From contig JAFGEW010000112.1 in assembly GCA_016931415.1 (NCBI GenBank), forward strand, positions 1-64,000: a DNA stretch of 64,000 bases, in the 5' to 3' direction. The notes under the pieces were generated by a model. That model was given only the letters and a program-made list of their open reading frames with translations, ran no database searches and was not told the origin of the DNA. The stretch is from Verrucomicrobiota bacterium (GTDB lineage Bacteria > Auribacterota > JABMQX01 > JAFGEW01). Each line of letters begins with the position of its first letter. The first letter of the stretch is position 1. Positions 1 to 8,344 of this stretch are shown here, piece after piece. The translations under genes and the position numbers were made by a program.

Positions 1-3000
1 AGTGGCTGCGGCGCCACTTCCAGAAGAACTCGCGGATCTCGGGCACGTTCGAGCCGCCCGAGATGTACTCGACCGACTTGTCGTAGACGCTCATGACCAC
101 CGAGCCGACGAACGGCTCGCCGAAGAAGTCGGTCAGCTTGACCTTGACCTTCGCCTTCTCGCCCGGCTTGTACGACTCGGCCGACGGCACGACCTCGACG
201 TTGAGCACGCGCTTCTCGGGCGGCACGATAACCTCGCGCACTTCGCTGTAGATCTTGCCATCCGCCACCGTGAACGCCTCGATGAAGAAGTTGGGCATGT
301 CCTTCTTCGTCACGGCGATTTCCTCGACGGTGCTCTTGCCCGTCAGGCGGATGATCTTCGGCGGGAGGTAAATGCCGTTGGCCGGGCGGATGAATAGCAG
401 CACCGTGCTGCCGACCCGGTCGGTGTTGATCATGAGGTTGACCGTCTCGCCGTCAGCGTACTCGCGCTTGTCGGTGACGAGCTCGAGCTCGTTGAAGCGG
501 TAGTCCTTGCCGTCGAAACCCTCGCCTCGCACGACGAAGATGTAGCCGCCCTCGATCGTGTGCGCCTTCGCGTCGGTCACCTTGTATGAAAGCCGGTACT
601 GGCCCGCGCGCGAGGCCTTGATCTGCACGCTTGCCTCGCCGCGGTCGTTCGTGTCGAGCTCCCACGTCTGCACCGCGGTCTCAACGGGCTTGTTGTCCTT
701 ATCGTAGGTGATGCGCAGCAGCTCGAGCGCGCCCTTGCCCTCCACCGGCTTGTTGTCGAGCGTACGCGCCGAGAAGCTCGCGCCGACGACGTCGCCGACG
801 CGGTAATGGCCGCGATTGACCCAGGCGTAGACCTTGAACGGCCGCCGCGCGACGAGCACAACGCCCTGGCCGACGATCGTACGGCGCGATTCGTCCACGA
901 CCTCGGCCGTGATCTCGTAGCGGTGGTCCGTGTCGCCGTGCACGGCCTTCGTCTGCGCCGTGTCGAACTCGACCTTGACCGTTCCGTCGTCGCCGATCTC
1001 GACCTCGTTCTGCATGACGACCTCCGGCGGTTCGTGGCGCGCGGGCCACCACCACCAGTACGGCCGGCTGCAGCCCCAGTGCTTCCAGCCGGGATACCAG
1101 GGATAGTCGTACGCGTACCACCAGTAGCCGGGGCCATAGAACCAGTCCCAGTACGCCCATGGATACCAGTTGGCCGAATGGCTCGAGCGCAGCACCTTGT
1201 ACTTGACCGTTGCCTTGGTCACCGGCGCGCCGAAGTAGTACTTCGCCTTGATCGTCGCCGTGATCTTCTCACCGAGCATGACGGGCTCGGTCGGCGCGTC
1301 AACCGTCACCTCGAATTCGGGCTTCTTGTATTCCTCGACGCGGAAGTTGCTGCCGCCCGTGCCGGGGATGAAGATGCGATAGACGCCGAGCATCGCCTCG
1401 TCTTCGAGCATGAACTCGCCGTTGAAACCGCCGTACTCGTCGGCTATGAATTGCTTTGAGAAGACGATTTCGTTCTTCGGGCCTCGTACCTCGACGGAGA
1501 AGGACTGCCCGGCAAACGCCGAGGTGTTCTCCTGGTCATACTTGGCGTGGCGCACCCAGAACTTGAACTTGACCGGCTGCTTCGGGCGATACACGGGCCG
1601 GTCGGTGACGACGTAGACCTTCGTCTGGTTGTATTCGCTGTCGTAACGGCGGCTGTACCAGACGTTCGAGAAGCCCAAAAAGGCGAACCGGCCGCCCTCG
1701 GTCCGCGCGATGATGAGCCACTGATAGTCGTGTGACTGCTCCTTGTCGTCAACGATGACCTGGCCGTCGGGATCGCTGAACTCGGCGAAGCTCTGCGTTA
1801 CCACATCGTGGTGGACCTCGCCGGTTTTCTCGTCGCGGCGGACCTGCCGGTAGCCGAAGAACTCGACGTTCGCCTTCTCAATCGGCGTGCCGCTCACGGC
1901 GTCCGCGATGTAATAAAGGTTCTTCCCGTCGAGCGGCTTGCGGACGATCGCCGTGTCGTTGAGCCAGATGACGATGTGGGTCGTGTTGCCGTCGGCCATC
2001 TTCGAAGTGAGCAGGTAGGCGCCCGGCTTCTGCAGCGGCGTGGTGACCGTGATGCGCTTGTCGAAGTGGTTCGGCGCCGGCTCGAGATCGAGATCCCATG
2101 CGGCGACCTGCTTGCCGACATACTTCTCCTTGTCCGTGGTGAGCAGCCGGTAGCCGATGTCGTGCAAGTTGAGCTCGTTCCAGTCGAGCCGCGGCGGGTT
2201 GGACCTCAGGTAGGTCTTGATGTCGTCGAGGAGCTGCGCCACGTTGATCTCGTGGGCCTCGAAGCGCACCTTGTTCCCGTTGCGGAAGACGAACTCAAGC
2301 GTTGCACCCTTGCCCGCCGGCTGCGACAGAATCGGCTCGAATCGCCCCCAATTGCCAAGGATCTGGTCGATCTGTTGCTGCTTGCCGCCATTGTGGTCGC
2401 CGTACTCGTCGATGCTGCGCTTCCAGTACGTGACCGCCGTGTCGTATTGACGCCGGTTCTGGAAGATGCCCGCGAGCGTGTTGAGAGCCTGCTCGCCGCA
2501 GCCCCACTGACGATCGTCGGCGATCTGCTTGTAGATGCGGATGTAGTTGAACTCGTCGGGCAGCGTGAAACGTTTTATGCCCGTGGCGAGCCGCGCAATG
2601 GTCTCGTTCTCAGCGAGCGTGTGGACCTCGTACGGCCCGCTCTCGTCAACGCGATCCGACTCGGGGTCTGTCTGTGTCTGTTCCCGTATGGGGTAGTACC
2701 AGCCGTATCGGGCCATGGTCTGGACGCCGAACTGGGACTGGAGGAAGCTCGCGAAGGCGTACCGGACCACGTTCGTCTGAGCCGAGTCGATCTCCATCGC
2801 CTGCATGAGCAACCAGCGCCAGCGTTCGCCGTCGGTCTGGGCCGCCTCGTAGCTCTCGGGCAGCTTGTGGAAGACGGGATCGCCGTTCTCGTCTACGGGC
2901 GCGCCGCCCTGGCCCTCGCCGTAATAGTAGTAACCGTAGTAGCCGTCCTCGTAATCGGGCAGCGTCGTGAGATCGCTCAGGTACTGGAGCCGCCACGCGC

Positions 3001-3562
3001 GGCTGGAGCCGCGGTCGCCGAGGAACATGCCGGCGAACTCCTGGTAGAACTGGCCGACGGCGTGCTTGTCTTCCTCGCCCTTGGTCAGCTTCATCGCCTG
3101 CTCCATGAGCTGGAGCGAGCGGATGCGGTCGCGTTCGTAGGCGTTGACCGGCTTGCCGCCGCCGCGGTGATGGCCACGCTCGAACTTGCCGGCGATCATG
3201 AAGCCGTTGTGGTCGTAGTTCATGGCGCTGCGCGCGGCCGCCACGAGCAACCGCCAGTTCTTCGAGTGGATCTCGATGACTTTCTCGCGGAACGCGTCCA
3301 TTTCGTTGACGCGATTGAGACTGTTCAAGCAGTTGAGCGCCCAGGTGAGGTCATCGCCGACAAGCATCGGGTCGTCCCGGCGGTCGAGCGCGAGCGCGCT
3401 GAAGATCTCGTAGGCTTCCTTGTAGTTGCCGTCGTTGCTCAGCGTCCTGGCTTTCTCCCGCTGCGCCGCCATATCCGGCTCGGGCGTCATGACCGCCACC
3501 CCCACACAGCAGGCCAGAACCGCGCCAAGCACAATGAGGTAGACTCGGAGGTTCCCGCGCAT
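1..3562 (-). CDS. Alpha-2-macroglobulin-like family protein (3' end beyond window)
   Basis: The reading frame is open from an ATG at 3562 (AGGGAG ribosome-binding site about 9 bases upstream) through the window edge, giving at least 1187 residues. The N-terminus is a hydrophobic signal with a possible lipobox (AVLACC, about residues 14-19). A long, mostly helical, TPR-like region follows. Beta-sandwich MG-type domains then appear; the segment DRPVYRPKQPVKFKFW at about 654-669 matches the macroglobulin MG2 consensus. Bacterial members of the family are envelope proteins thought to trap proteases; that role is inferred here. Any thioester or C-terminal complement-like domain would lie outside the window. 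Odd feature: residues 799-840 contain 13 Trp and 9 Tyr in 42 positions, in frame. It is separated from the next minus-strand gene by about 200 bases. Confidence 0.8.
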   Translation of the reverse strand, partial: MRGNLRVYLIVLGAVLACCVGVAVMTPEPDMAAQREKARTLSNDGNYKEAYEIFSALALDRRDDPMLVGDDLTWALNCLNSLNRVNEMDAFREKVIEIHSKNWRLLVAAARSAMNYDHNGFMIAGKFERGHHRGGGKPVNAYERDRIRSLQLMEQAMKLTKGEEDKHAVGQFYQEFAGMFLGDRGSSRAWRLQYLSDLTTLPDYEDGYYGYYYYGEGQGGAPVDENGDPVFHKLPESYEAAQTDGERWRWLLMQAMEIDSAQTNVVRYAFASFLQSQFGVQTMARYGWYYPIREQTQTDPESDRVDESGPYEVHTLAENETIARLATGIKRFTLPDEFNYIRIYKQIADDRQWGCGEQALNTLAGIFQNRRQYDTAVTYWKRSIDEYGDHNGGKQQQIDQILGNWGRFEPILSQPAGKGATLEFVFRNGNKVRFEAHEINVAQLLDDIKTYLRSNPPRLDWNELNLHDIGYRLLTTDKEKYVGKQVAAWDLDLEPAPNHFDKRITVTTPLQKPGAYLLTSKMADGNTTHIVIWLNDTAIVRKPLDGKNLYYIADAVSGTPIEKANVEFFGYRQVRRDEKTGEVHHDVVTQSFAEFSDPDGQVIVDDKEQSHDYQWLIIARTEGGRFAFLGFSNVWYSRRYDSEYNQTKVYVVTDRPVYRPKQPVKFKFWVRHAKYDQENTSAFAGQSFSVEVRGPKNEIVFSKQFIADEYGGFNGEFMLEDEAMLGVYRIFIPGTGGSNFRVEEYKKPEFEVTVDAPTEPVMLGEKITATIKAKYYFGAPVTKATVKYKVLRSSHSANWYPWAYWDWFYGPGYWWYAYDYPWYPGWKHWGCSRPYWWWWPARHEPPEVVMQNEVEIGDDGTVKVEFDTAQTKAVHGDTDHRYEITAEVVDESRRTIVGQGVVLVARRPFKVYAWVNRGHYRVGDVVGASFSARTLDNKPVEGKGALELLRITYDKDNKPVETAVQTWELDTNDRGEASVQIKASRAGQYRLSYKVTDAKAHTIEGGYIFVVRGEGFDGKDYRFNELELVTDKREYADGETVNLMINTDRVGSTVLLFIRPANGIYLPPKIIRLTGKSTVEEIAVTKKDMPNFFIEAFTVADGKIYSEVREVIVPPEKRVLNVEVVPSAESYKPGEKAKVKVKLTDFFGEPFVGSVVMSVYDKSVEYISGGSNVPEIREFFWKWRRSH

Positions 3563-3770
3563 CGCACAAGCTCCCTTCAACAATGTGACCTCACCACCAT
3601 ACAGGCTTTGGACACCCAACGCTCGGGGAAGTTCCCGAAGCACCTGCGCAATCACCGGGAAGTGAAGGGGGTAGCTCTCCGCTCACCCTCTGCGGCCGGG
3701 GGAGCGAAACGAACTGCCTGTGCGGGTCACGCGTTCCGCGTTGGAGGCTGTGGGAGGTGCGGAAGAATCG

Positions 3771-5297
3771 CTATCCTCGCGCCTCCTTCATCCTCCTCAG
3801 GTGGGTCTCGGCGTGGCCGACGAGCTTGTCCGTGTCCGCGTACCAGTGGAATGCCCTGTCCTTGCGCTCGGCTTTGTCGGCAGAGGCGGCCTGGACAGGT
3901 TGCGCCTCGAACCTGACTCGGCTCGTGCGCACGTTGTCGATCCTCAACTCGGCGAGCATCTCATCCTTGTACGTCTTGACGCGGCGAAGGACGGCGTCCC
4001 GCGTTGTGGCGCCGCAGAAGTTGTCCTGGAAGAGCACGTCCTTTGCTCCATCGAGCTCGATGAGCGTCTTGCAGCCGATGAAGTTGTTCAGGCTGATCGC
4101 GTGGCTGCGCGAGCCGTTGATGATCTCGACGGCGGTCGCGCATTTCTTGAAGGTATTGCCGGTGATCAGCGCTCGCCTCGAATTGCCGAGCGTTACCCCG
4201 TTCCGGCACTCCTCGAACGTGTTGCCGATGACGCGGTTGTCACGCGACTCGCGCCCCGCCTTGGAGGAGCGGAGAAGCACGATGCCCCGTAATGCGCGGC
4301 GAATCTCGTTGCCGCTGAAGACGTTCCCGAACCCGGTGTCGACCGACACGCCCCACTCGACGATGTTCTCGATGATGTTGCCGACGATCTGGTTGTGCGT
4401 CGAGCCGCCGATCCAGAAGCCGTGGCGGCTGTTCGAGGCGATGTTGCCGATGAACTGGTTGCGCGCGGCGCCGGTTGATTCGAACGCGTTGTGCGGCGAG
4501 TGCGAGCCGTCGTTGAACGCGATGACGTTGTCGTTGCACGTCGGCGCGCCGGCCGGCCCGCTGAGGAAGAAGCCGTCGCCGCCGTAGCGCATGGTGTTAT
4601 GCGCGATCAGGTTGTGGCAGTTGTTGTTCGAGAGCATGATGCCGGCCGAGTCGCCGCCCGCGGAGAACCGCTCCGGGTCCTCGCATCGCACGCACCAGTC
4701 GCAGTTGTTGTAGAGGATCGTGTTGTGGCTCGATTCCCACATCCAGATCCCCCAGCCCGTGTTGTGCGAGAAGTCGTTGTGAACGACGAACGTGCCCGTG
4801 CTCCGGATCAGCCAGAGCCCGTTGACCGCGCCGTGCGACTCGCACCGCTGCACGCGGCAGTCGCTGCACGCCTCGATCGACACGCCCGAGCCGTACTCGC
4901 GCCACGCCCGCTCGTCGAAGATGTCGAGCCAGTCGCGCTGGTCGTACTCGTGAATCCCGAGGAGCGGCTTCATGAAACTGCCGCTTGCGTCGCAGTCGGT
5001 CACGAGGACGCGTTTCGATTTCCGCACGACGATGTTGTGCTTGTAGCCGGAGACTGTGGCGTTCCTGAGGACCACGTTCTCGGCGTGCTCGACGAGAATG
5101 CCGATGCCCGCGTACGTGCTCTGGTCGGTCTTGCCCGACGACAGCGTGAACCCGCGGCAGTCCACCTCGATGTTCTTGCCCGTGATACGTATCGCGCCAG
5201 CCGACTTCGCGTCGGCGATCGTCGCCTTGCCCGCCGCTACGCGGCAGCTCTCACGGATCGTCACCCTGCGTCCCGACTGGACACTCGTCTCCTTCAT
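3771..5297 (-). CDS. Right-handed parallel beta-helix repeat protein
   Basis: 508 residues, starting at an ATG preceded by GAGGAAAGGGT. From about residue 60 to 420 the protein shows repeated N-x-[IFV]-x-x-N rungs (for example NQFIGNIASN, DNRVIGNTFEEC, RALITGNTF), the pattern of NosD / pectate-lyase-like right-handed beta-helices that bind or cleave polysaccharide. No signal peptide or lipobox is visible at the N-terminus, which is unusual because most such proteins are exported. The last 60 residues are charged and outside the rungs. No catalytic site can be assigned, so the substrate is unknown. It stands alone between the macroglobulin-like gene and a PIG-L deacetylase. Confidence 0.75.
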   Translation of the reverse strand: MKETSVQSGRRVTIRESCRVAAGKATIADAKSAGAIRITGKNIEVDCRGFTLSSGKTDQSTYAGIGILVEHAENVVLRNATVSGYKHNIVVRKSKRVLVTDCDASGSFMKPLLGIHEYDQRDWLDIFDERAWREYGSGVSIEACSDCRVQRCESHGAVNGLWLIRSTGTFVVHNDFSHNTGWGIWMWESSHNTILYNNCDWCVRCEDPERFSAGGDSAGIMLSNNNCHNLIAHNTMRYGGDGFFLSGPAGAPTCNDNVIAFNDGSHSPHNAFESTGAARNQFIGNIASNSRHGFWIGGSTHNQIVGNIIENIVEWGVSVDTGFGNVFSGNEIRRALRGIVLLRSSKAGRESRDNRVIGNTFEECRNGVTLGNSRRALITGNTFKKCATAVEIINGSRSHAISLNNFIGCKTLIELDGAKDVLFQDNFCGATTRDAVLRRVKTYKDEMLAELRIDNVRTSRVRFEAQPVQAASADKAERKDRAFHWYADTDKLVGHAETHLRRMKEARG

Positions 5298-5598
5298 ACC
5301 CTTTCCTCCCGAGGCTCGCTGCGGTTTCTTGCGGTGATTGCCTCTGCCTGGAACACGTATGGTAGGCGTGCCACGGGATCAGATCAACTGCTTTGGAGCT
5401 GGGGCCTGCCTGGTTGCCGACACAGCAGTGGAACGGGCGCGCGCCGGGTGCCGGAGCCCGGCCGCGGAGGGTATGGCCTCTCGCTGTGCTGAGGAAGGCA
5501 TGAGCGACGCCATGATGCATCTCCTTGCCGGGACGGAACATGCCGCCACCATCTCGATCAAGGTCGTCTGCCTCTGGAGAGATGTGGCACTGCCCAGA
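5298..5598. other. Intergenic stretch without a convincing gene
   Basis: About 300 bases between the beta-helix gene and the deacetylase. Short frames on both strands lack ribosome-binding sites and protein-like composition. It presumably carries the promoter of the beta-helix gene; I see no clear hexamers. Confidence 0.4.
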
Positions 5599-6450
5599 CT
5601 ACCGCAGCTTCTTCAGCCGCGCGGCGACGTCCCGGGCGAGGCGGTCAATGTGCGCCTGAAGGAAGGCATGGGTGTCGGCGGCGTCGTTCTCGACGAGCGG
5701 CGTGAGGTCCATGGCGAAGATGAGGCCCGTGGCGGCGTCGGTGGCGTACGAGTCGTGGTACGTGGCATGCGCGCGGCGGCGGCCCATCGTAGCCAGGTCG
5801 TAGCGTTTGCCCCCGGCGATCTGCGACTCGAACACGCCGAGGAGCGCGCGCTGGAGGTCCTCGTACGTCGAGCAATCGAGAGCGACCTTGTCGGCATCGA
5901 CGAGCCAATCGAGATCGCGCCACACCTCGCAGCCGAGCACGCGCTTGGGACGCTTCGAGGCCTCGATCGAGCGGACTGCCTCGATCGTGCGCAGCGCCAC
6001 GGCGACGTGCGTGTCGTGCTTGTCGGCCAGGTTGTGCGTGTAGACCACCTCGGGTTGGGCCGTCTCGATGAGATGGCCGATATCCTCGACCGGCCGCCTA
6101 TCGGACGCGCTGCGAAGGGCCGCGCTCGGATAGTCGAGCAGCGCGACGGCCGCGTATCGGCCGAGAACCGCTGCCTTCTTCTGCTCTTCGCGCCGGACGG
6201 CGCACATCGCCTCGTCGGTATGGTGCTTGTAGGCGCCGTCGCGCGGCGAGTCGGCGCCGTCGGTGACCACGACGCCCGTGAACCACCTGTCCGCTCGCTC
6301 ATAGCACTGTGCGATGCCGTCCCAGGCGAGGATCTCCAGGTCGTCGGCATGCGCCCCGATGCCCAGGTGCGTTGTGCGGGCCAGCGCGTCCTTTACGGGC
6401 GTGTCGTCGGGCACGTAGATTTCGGCGGTCTCCATTCTCAGGCGCATCAT
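5599..6450 (-). CDS. PIG-L family (LmbE-like) N-acetylglucosaminyl deacetylase
   Basis: 283 residues. The chosen ATG at 6450 has GGAG 7 bases upstream; the frame extends further but that part is repeat-derived. PIG-L/LmbE enzymes are zinc-dependent and remove acetyl groups from GlcNAc-type substrates. The zinc motif is present as AHADDLE (residues 33-39, usual form AHPDDxE), with a second metal-binding segment HDTHVA at 145-150 and HN at 139-140. The Pro-to-Ala change in the first motif is a known kind of variation and leaves His and Asp intact. The natural substrate cannot be told from the sequence; neighbours give no pathway. A CACGGGG-type repeat arm lies directly upstream. Confidence 0.82.
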   Translation of the reverse strand: MMRLRMETAEIYVPDDTPVKDALARTTHLGIGAHADDLEILAWDGIAQCYERADRWFTGVVVTDGADSPRDGAYKHHTDEAMCAVRREEQKKAAVLGRYAAVALLDYPSAALRSASDRRPVEDIGHLIETAQPEVVYTHNLADKHDTHVAVALRTIEAVRSIEASKRPKRVLGCEVWRDLDWLVDADKVALDCSTYEDLQRALLGVFESQIAGGKRYDLATMGRRRAHATYHDSYATDAATGLIFAMDLTPLVENDAADTHAFLQAHIDRLARDVAARLKKLR

Positions 6451-6465
6451 GTCGGCTCCATGCCA

Positions 6466-6532
6466 ACCACGGGGCGCACGGGGAACACGGGGGGTGAGGA
6501 CCTCCGAGCCCTCCGCGCGCACCTCCGCGGTA
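6466..6532. repeat. CCACGGGG-family repeat, single arm
   Basis: ACCACGGGGCGCACGGGG followed by AACACGGGGGG, then a CTCCGAGCCCTCCGCG-like stretch. It belongs to the same dispersed family as the elements near 7.2, 11.3, 15.9 and 16.3 kb. Only one arm is recognisable here. It lies upstream of the deacetylase start. Confidence 0.6.
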
Positions 6533-6559
6533 AGGCTTGATGTCTGCTGGATCCGTGGC

Positions 6560-7087
6560 TTATTCCTCCACGGTCACCGTGACGGTGAACGTCTTCTCCG
6601 GCGCCACGTCCACTTCCCACGAGCGGCGGTAGACGAGCTTCAGTTCCACCGTGCCCGCCTCAACTGCCTTGAACGTGAAGGTCTCCCAGCCGCCCGAGCC
6701 GACCGTGTGCCCATCGGTCTTGCTCGCCTCATAAACAGTCTCGCCCTCCTGCTCGACGACGGCCGGGTCGATCTCGAGCACCTCCCACCCGAACCCCGTC
6801 GTCGGGTTCGACTCCAGCCTGATCTCCAGCGTCTGCCCGACCTTCAGCGTGACCGCCTCCCCCTCGTCGCCGTCGGTCAGCTTCACCGCCTCGGGCCCCG
6901 CTGCGTCCGACTGTGCCTGCGATCCGCCTGCCGCCAGCGAGGGGCGGTCGCCCGTGTCCTTGGCCGCGCCGTCGCCCGTCTTGGCGTTCTCCTGCGATCC
7001 GCGTTCGCGCGACCCGCACCCGCCGAGCGCCGTCACGAACGCCAGCGTAACCAACCCGGCCATCACCACACGCCCAATCGTCTTCAC
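6560..7087 (-). CDS. Chagasin-like (inhibitor family I42) lipoprotein
   Basis: About 175 residues from a GTG at 7087 that has AGAGGG 8 bases upstream; an in-frame TTG at 7114 has poorer spacing. The N-terminus is a signal peptide ending in a lipobox (TALGGC, Cys about 24), so the protein is probably a lipoprotein. A low-complexity linker follows, then a chagasin domain with the three cysteine-protease-binding loops: NPTTGFGW (about 94-101), the Gly-rich GSGGWETFTF (about 130-139) and YRRSWE (about 153-158). Family I42 proteins inhibit papain-like cysteine peptidases. The closeness to the macroglobulin-like gene suggests, by inference only, an envelope anti-protease theme. Confidence 0.85.
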   Translation of the reverse strand: MKTIGRVVMAGLVTLAFVTALGGCGSRERGSQENAKTGDGAAKDTGDRPSLAAGGSQAQSDAAGPEAVKLTDGDEGEAVTLKVGQTLEIRLESNPTTGFGWEVLEIDPAVVEQEGETVYEASKTDGHTVGSGGWETFTFKAVEAGTVELKLVYRRSWEVDVAPEKTFTVTVTVEE

Positions 7088-7182
7088 CGTTTCAGCCCTC
7101 TTGCGTCTCGTCAAACACCCCCTACCGACACCCCATCACACCGCATTGTTCCCGCCAACGCAAGCGGGAAAGAGGGTGTGTT

Positions 7183-7362
7183 CTACCACGGAGGACACGG
7201 GCGAGGGGTCAAGCCAGACAATGAACCAAGCCCGTCTCGACGGGCCAGGGGATGGCGCCGTGTCACCCGCGCGACCAGCCCTGAAGGACCGGCCTACGGA
7301 ACACGGGCAGAGGCCGCTGGAACGGCCTTGTTCATGTCCTCCGTGTCCTCCGTGGTCAGGAA
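7183..7362. repeat. CCACGG-family repeat with widely spaced inverted arms
   Basis: An arm ACCACGGAGGACACGGG near 7186-7202 and its inverted counterpart TCCTCCGTGTCCTCCGTGGT near 7338-7357 flank about 130 bases with no convincing gene. It is the same family as the other CACGGGG elements, but with GGAGG in place of GGGG. Confidence 0.55.
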
Positions 7363-7389
7363 TCCCCGCGCTTCCCCTGACCCCGCGGC

Positions 7390-7698
7390 TCACTTGAGGA
7401 CGTGCCGCCTTCGTCTCAGCACCCCGGTCCACACGAACCACAGCACACAGCCGGGCGTGAGGATGACGGCTGTATTCATGAACCACCACGCGGGGTTGAC
7501 GGCCGGACGGCCCTTTGCACACAGACACCAGTCGACCCGCCACGGAAACGGGTGCCCGTACGCGCGCGTCGTGCAGAACTCGAAGAATGAGTTCCGTGTC
7601 CCCGCCAGGCTGAGAATCCACACGGCCATGGAGGCCGTCGTGACAAGAAACACGAGTAGCGGAAGCGTCCGGCATCTCGGGATCCTTGTCGTGCCCAT
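7390..7698 (-). CDS. Small membrane protein of unknown function
   Basis: 102 residues from an ATG at 7698 with AAGGTGG upstream; a longer in-frame start exists but lies in a relic-like segment. Two hydrophobic segments are visible, around LPLLVFLVTTASMAVWILSL near the N-terminus and FMNTAVILTPGCVLWFVW near the C-terminus, with a Cys/Trp-rich loop (WRVDWCLCAKG) between them. The tail is basic (RRRRHV), consistent with a cytoplasmic end. I do not recognise a family. It lies among other short accessory genes on the same strand. Confidence 0.5.
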   Translation of the reverse strand: MGTTRIPRCRTLPLLVFLVTTASMAVWILSLAGTRNSFFEFCTTRAYGHPFPWRVDWCLCAKGRPAVNPAWWFMNTAVILTPGCVLWFVWTGVLRRRRHVLK

Positions 7699-7702
7699 CT
7701 CG

Positions 7703-7765
7703 CCCCACCTTCTTCGGGTCACCTTCCGCAAGCCCCTTGGGCAGCTTCCCGCGCTGTTGCCAGAG
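7703..7765 (-). pseudogene. Short relic sharing a GxLPxGLA segment with the small frame at 8225-8344
   Basis: On the minus strand this stretch reads GKLPKGLAEGDPKKVG, closely resembling GELPGGLAQADLKRVG at the end of the small frame at 8225-8344. The DNA matches over about 48 bases. No intact source gene is in the window. The two copies flank the small secreted gene at 7780-8085. Confidence 0.35.
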
Positions 7766-7779
7766 CCGTCTGGACGCTC

Positions 7780-8085
7780 TCAGTACTCGAACCCGTGCTC
7801 GCTCTTTGTGACCTTCCTGTCGGAGCTCACGTTGACCCACAAGTCCTTGCCATCTTTGGACGAGAACCGAAACGCCCAGTCGCCGTCGGAGAAGGTCTTC
7901 GCCACCGACGCCGCGATGCAGTAGTACTCGACTTCCTCCTTCTCCAGCTCCGCTTCCGCCAGCGCCAACGCGAGCCGAAGCGATACCGGCGGCTCATCCG
8001 TGCTCTTCCACATGATGCGCCTGGCGTACGCCACGCTGCAGAGCAGAACAGCCGCCATGGCCAACAGGAGCATGCACTTCTTCAT
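7780..8085 (-). CDS. Small secreted protein of unknown function
   Basis: 101 residues from the ATG at 8085 (GAGGAGAGAG upstream); the longer frame lacks a ribosome-binding site. A clear signal peptide (MKKCMLLLAMAAVLL, cleavage after AYA near residue 21) precedes a mature domain of about 80 residues with helix-then-strand character: an Ala/Leu/Glu-rich helix (LRLALALAEAELEKEEVEYY), then WAFRFSSKDGKDLWVNV. This resembles small PepSY-like periplasmic domains, but the match is by eye only. It is flanked by two copies of a short GxLPxGLA relic. Confidence 0.6.
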   Translation of the reverse strand: MKKCMLLLAMAAVLLCSVAYARRIMWKSTDEPPVSLRLALALAEAELEKEEVEYYCIAASVAKTFSDGDWAFRFSSKDGKDLWVNVSSDRKVTKSEHGFEY

Positions 8086-8224
8086 GGCACTCTCTCCTCG
8101 AACCGGGGCCCCTTTCGAGGCCCTTGTCATCCACAGTCGCTGATGCCGGCGGTTCTCGCAGCACTTACCGCACCCGCCCGCGCCGGCGCAGAGACGTCTC
8201 CGCGCCCTCCGTAGTTCGGCCTCC

Positions 8225-8344
8225 TCACCCAACTCTCTTGAGGTCAGCCTGCGCCAGCCCTCCGGGGAGCTCTCCGTCATCGATGTAGTTGAAGCCGCAC
8301 CCGACGCCGAACGACGGCATCCCGAGTAAGCGTACTAGCGCCAT
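8225..8344 (-). CDS. Possible 39-residue protein coupled to the DUF4272 gene, or a relic of a gene 3' end
   Basis: The ATG at 8344 overlaps the TAA stop of the upstream DUF4272 gene (TAATG), an arrangement typical of translational coupling. The frame encodes 39 residues rich in Gly, ending in GELPGGLAQADLKRVG. The last 16 residues recur in degenerate form at 7703-7750. It may be a genuine small protein or the remnant of a longer gene whose 5' part was lost. No function can be assigned. Confidence 0.35.
   Translation of the reverse strand: MALVRLLGMPSFGVGCGFNYIDDGELPGGLAQADLKRVG

Noticed and set aside
1808-3916. A 702-codon plus-strand frame and other long plus-strand frames opposite 1-3562
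   Set aside because: Antisense shadow of the macroglobulin-like gene in GC-rich DNA; Val/Arg/Asp-rich composition, no ribosome-binding site, no family resemblance.
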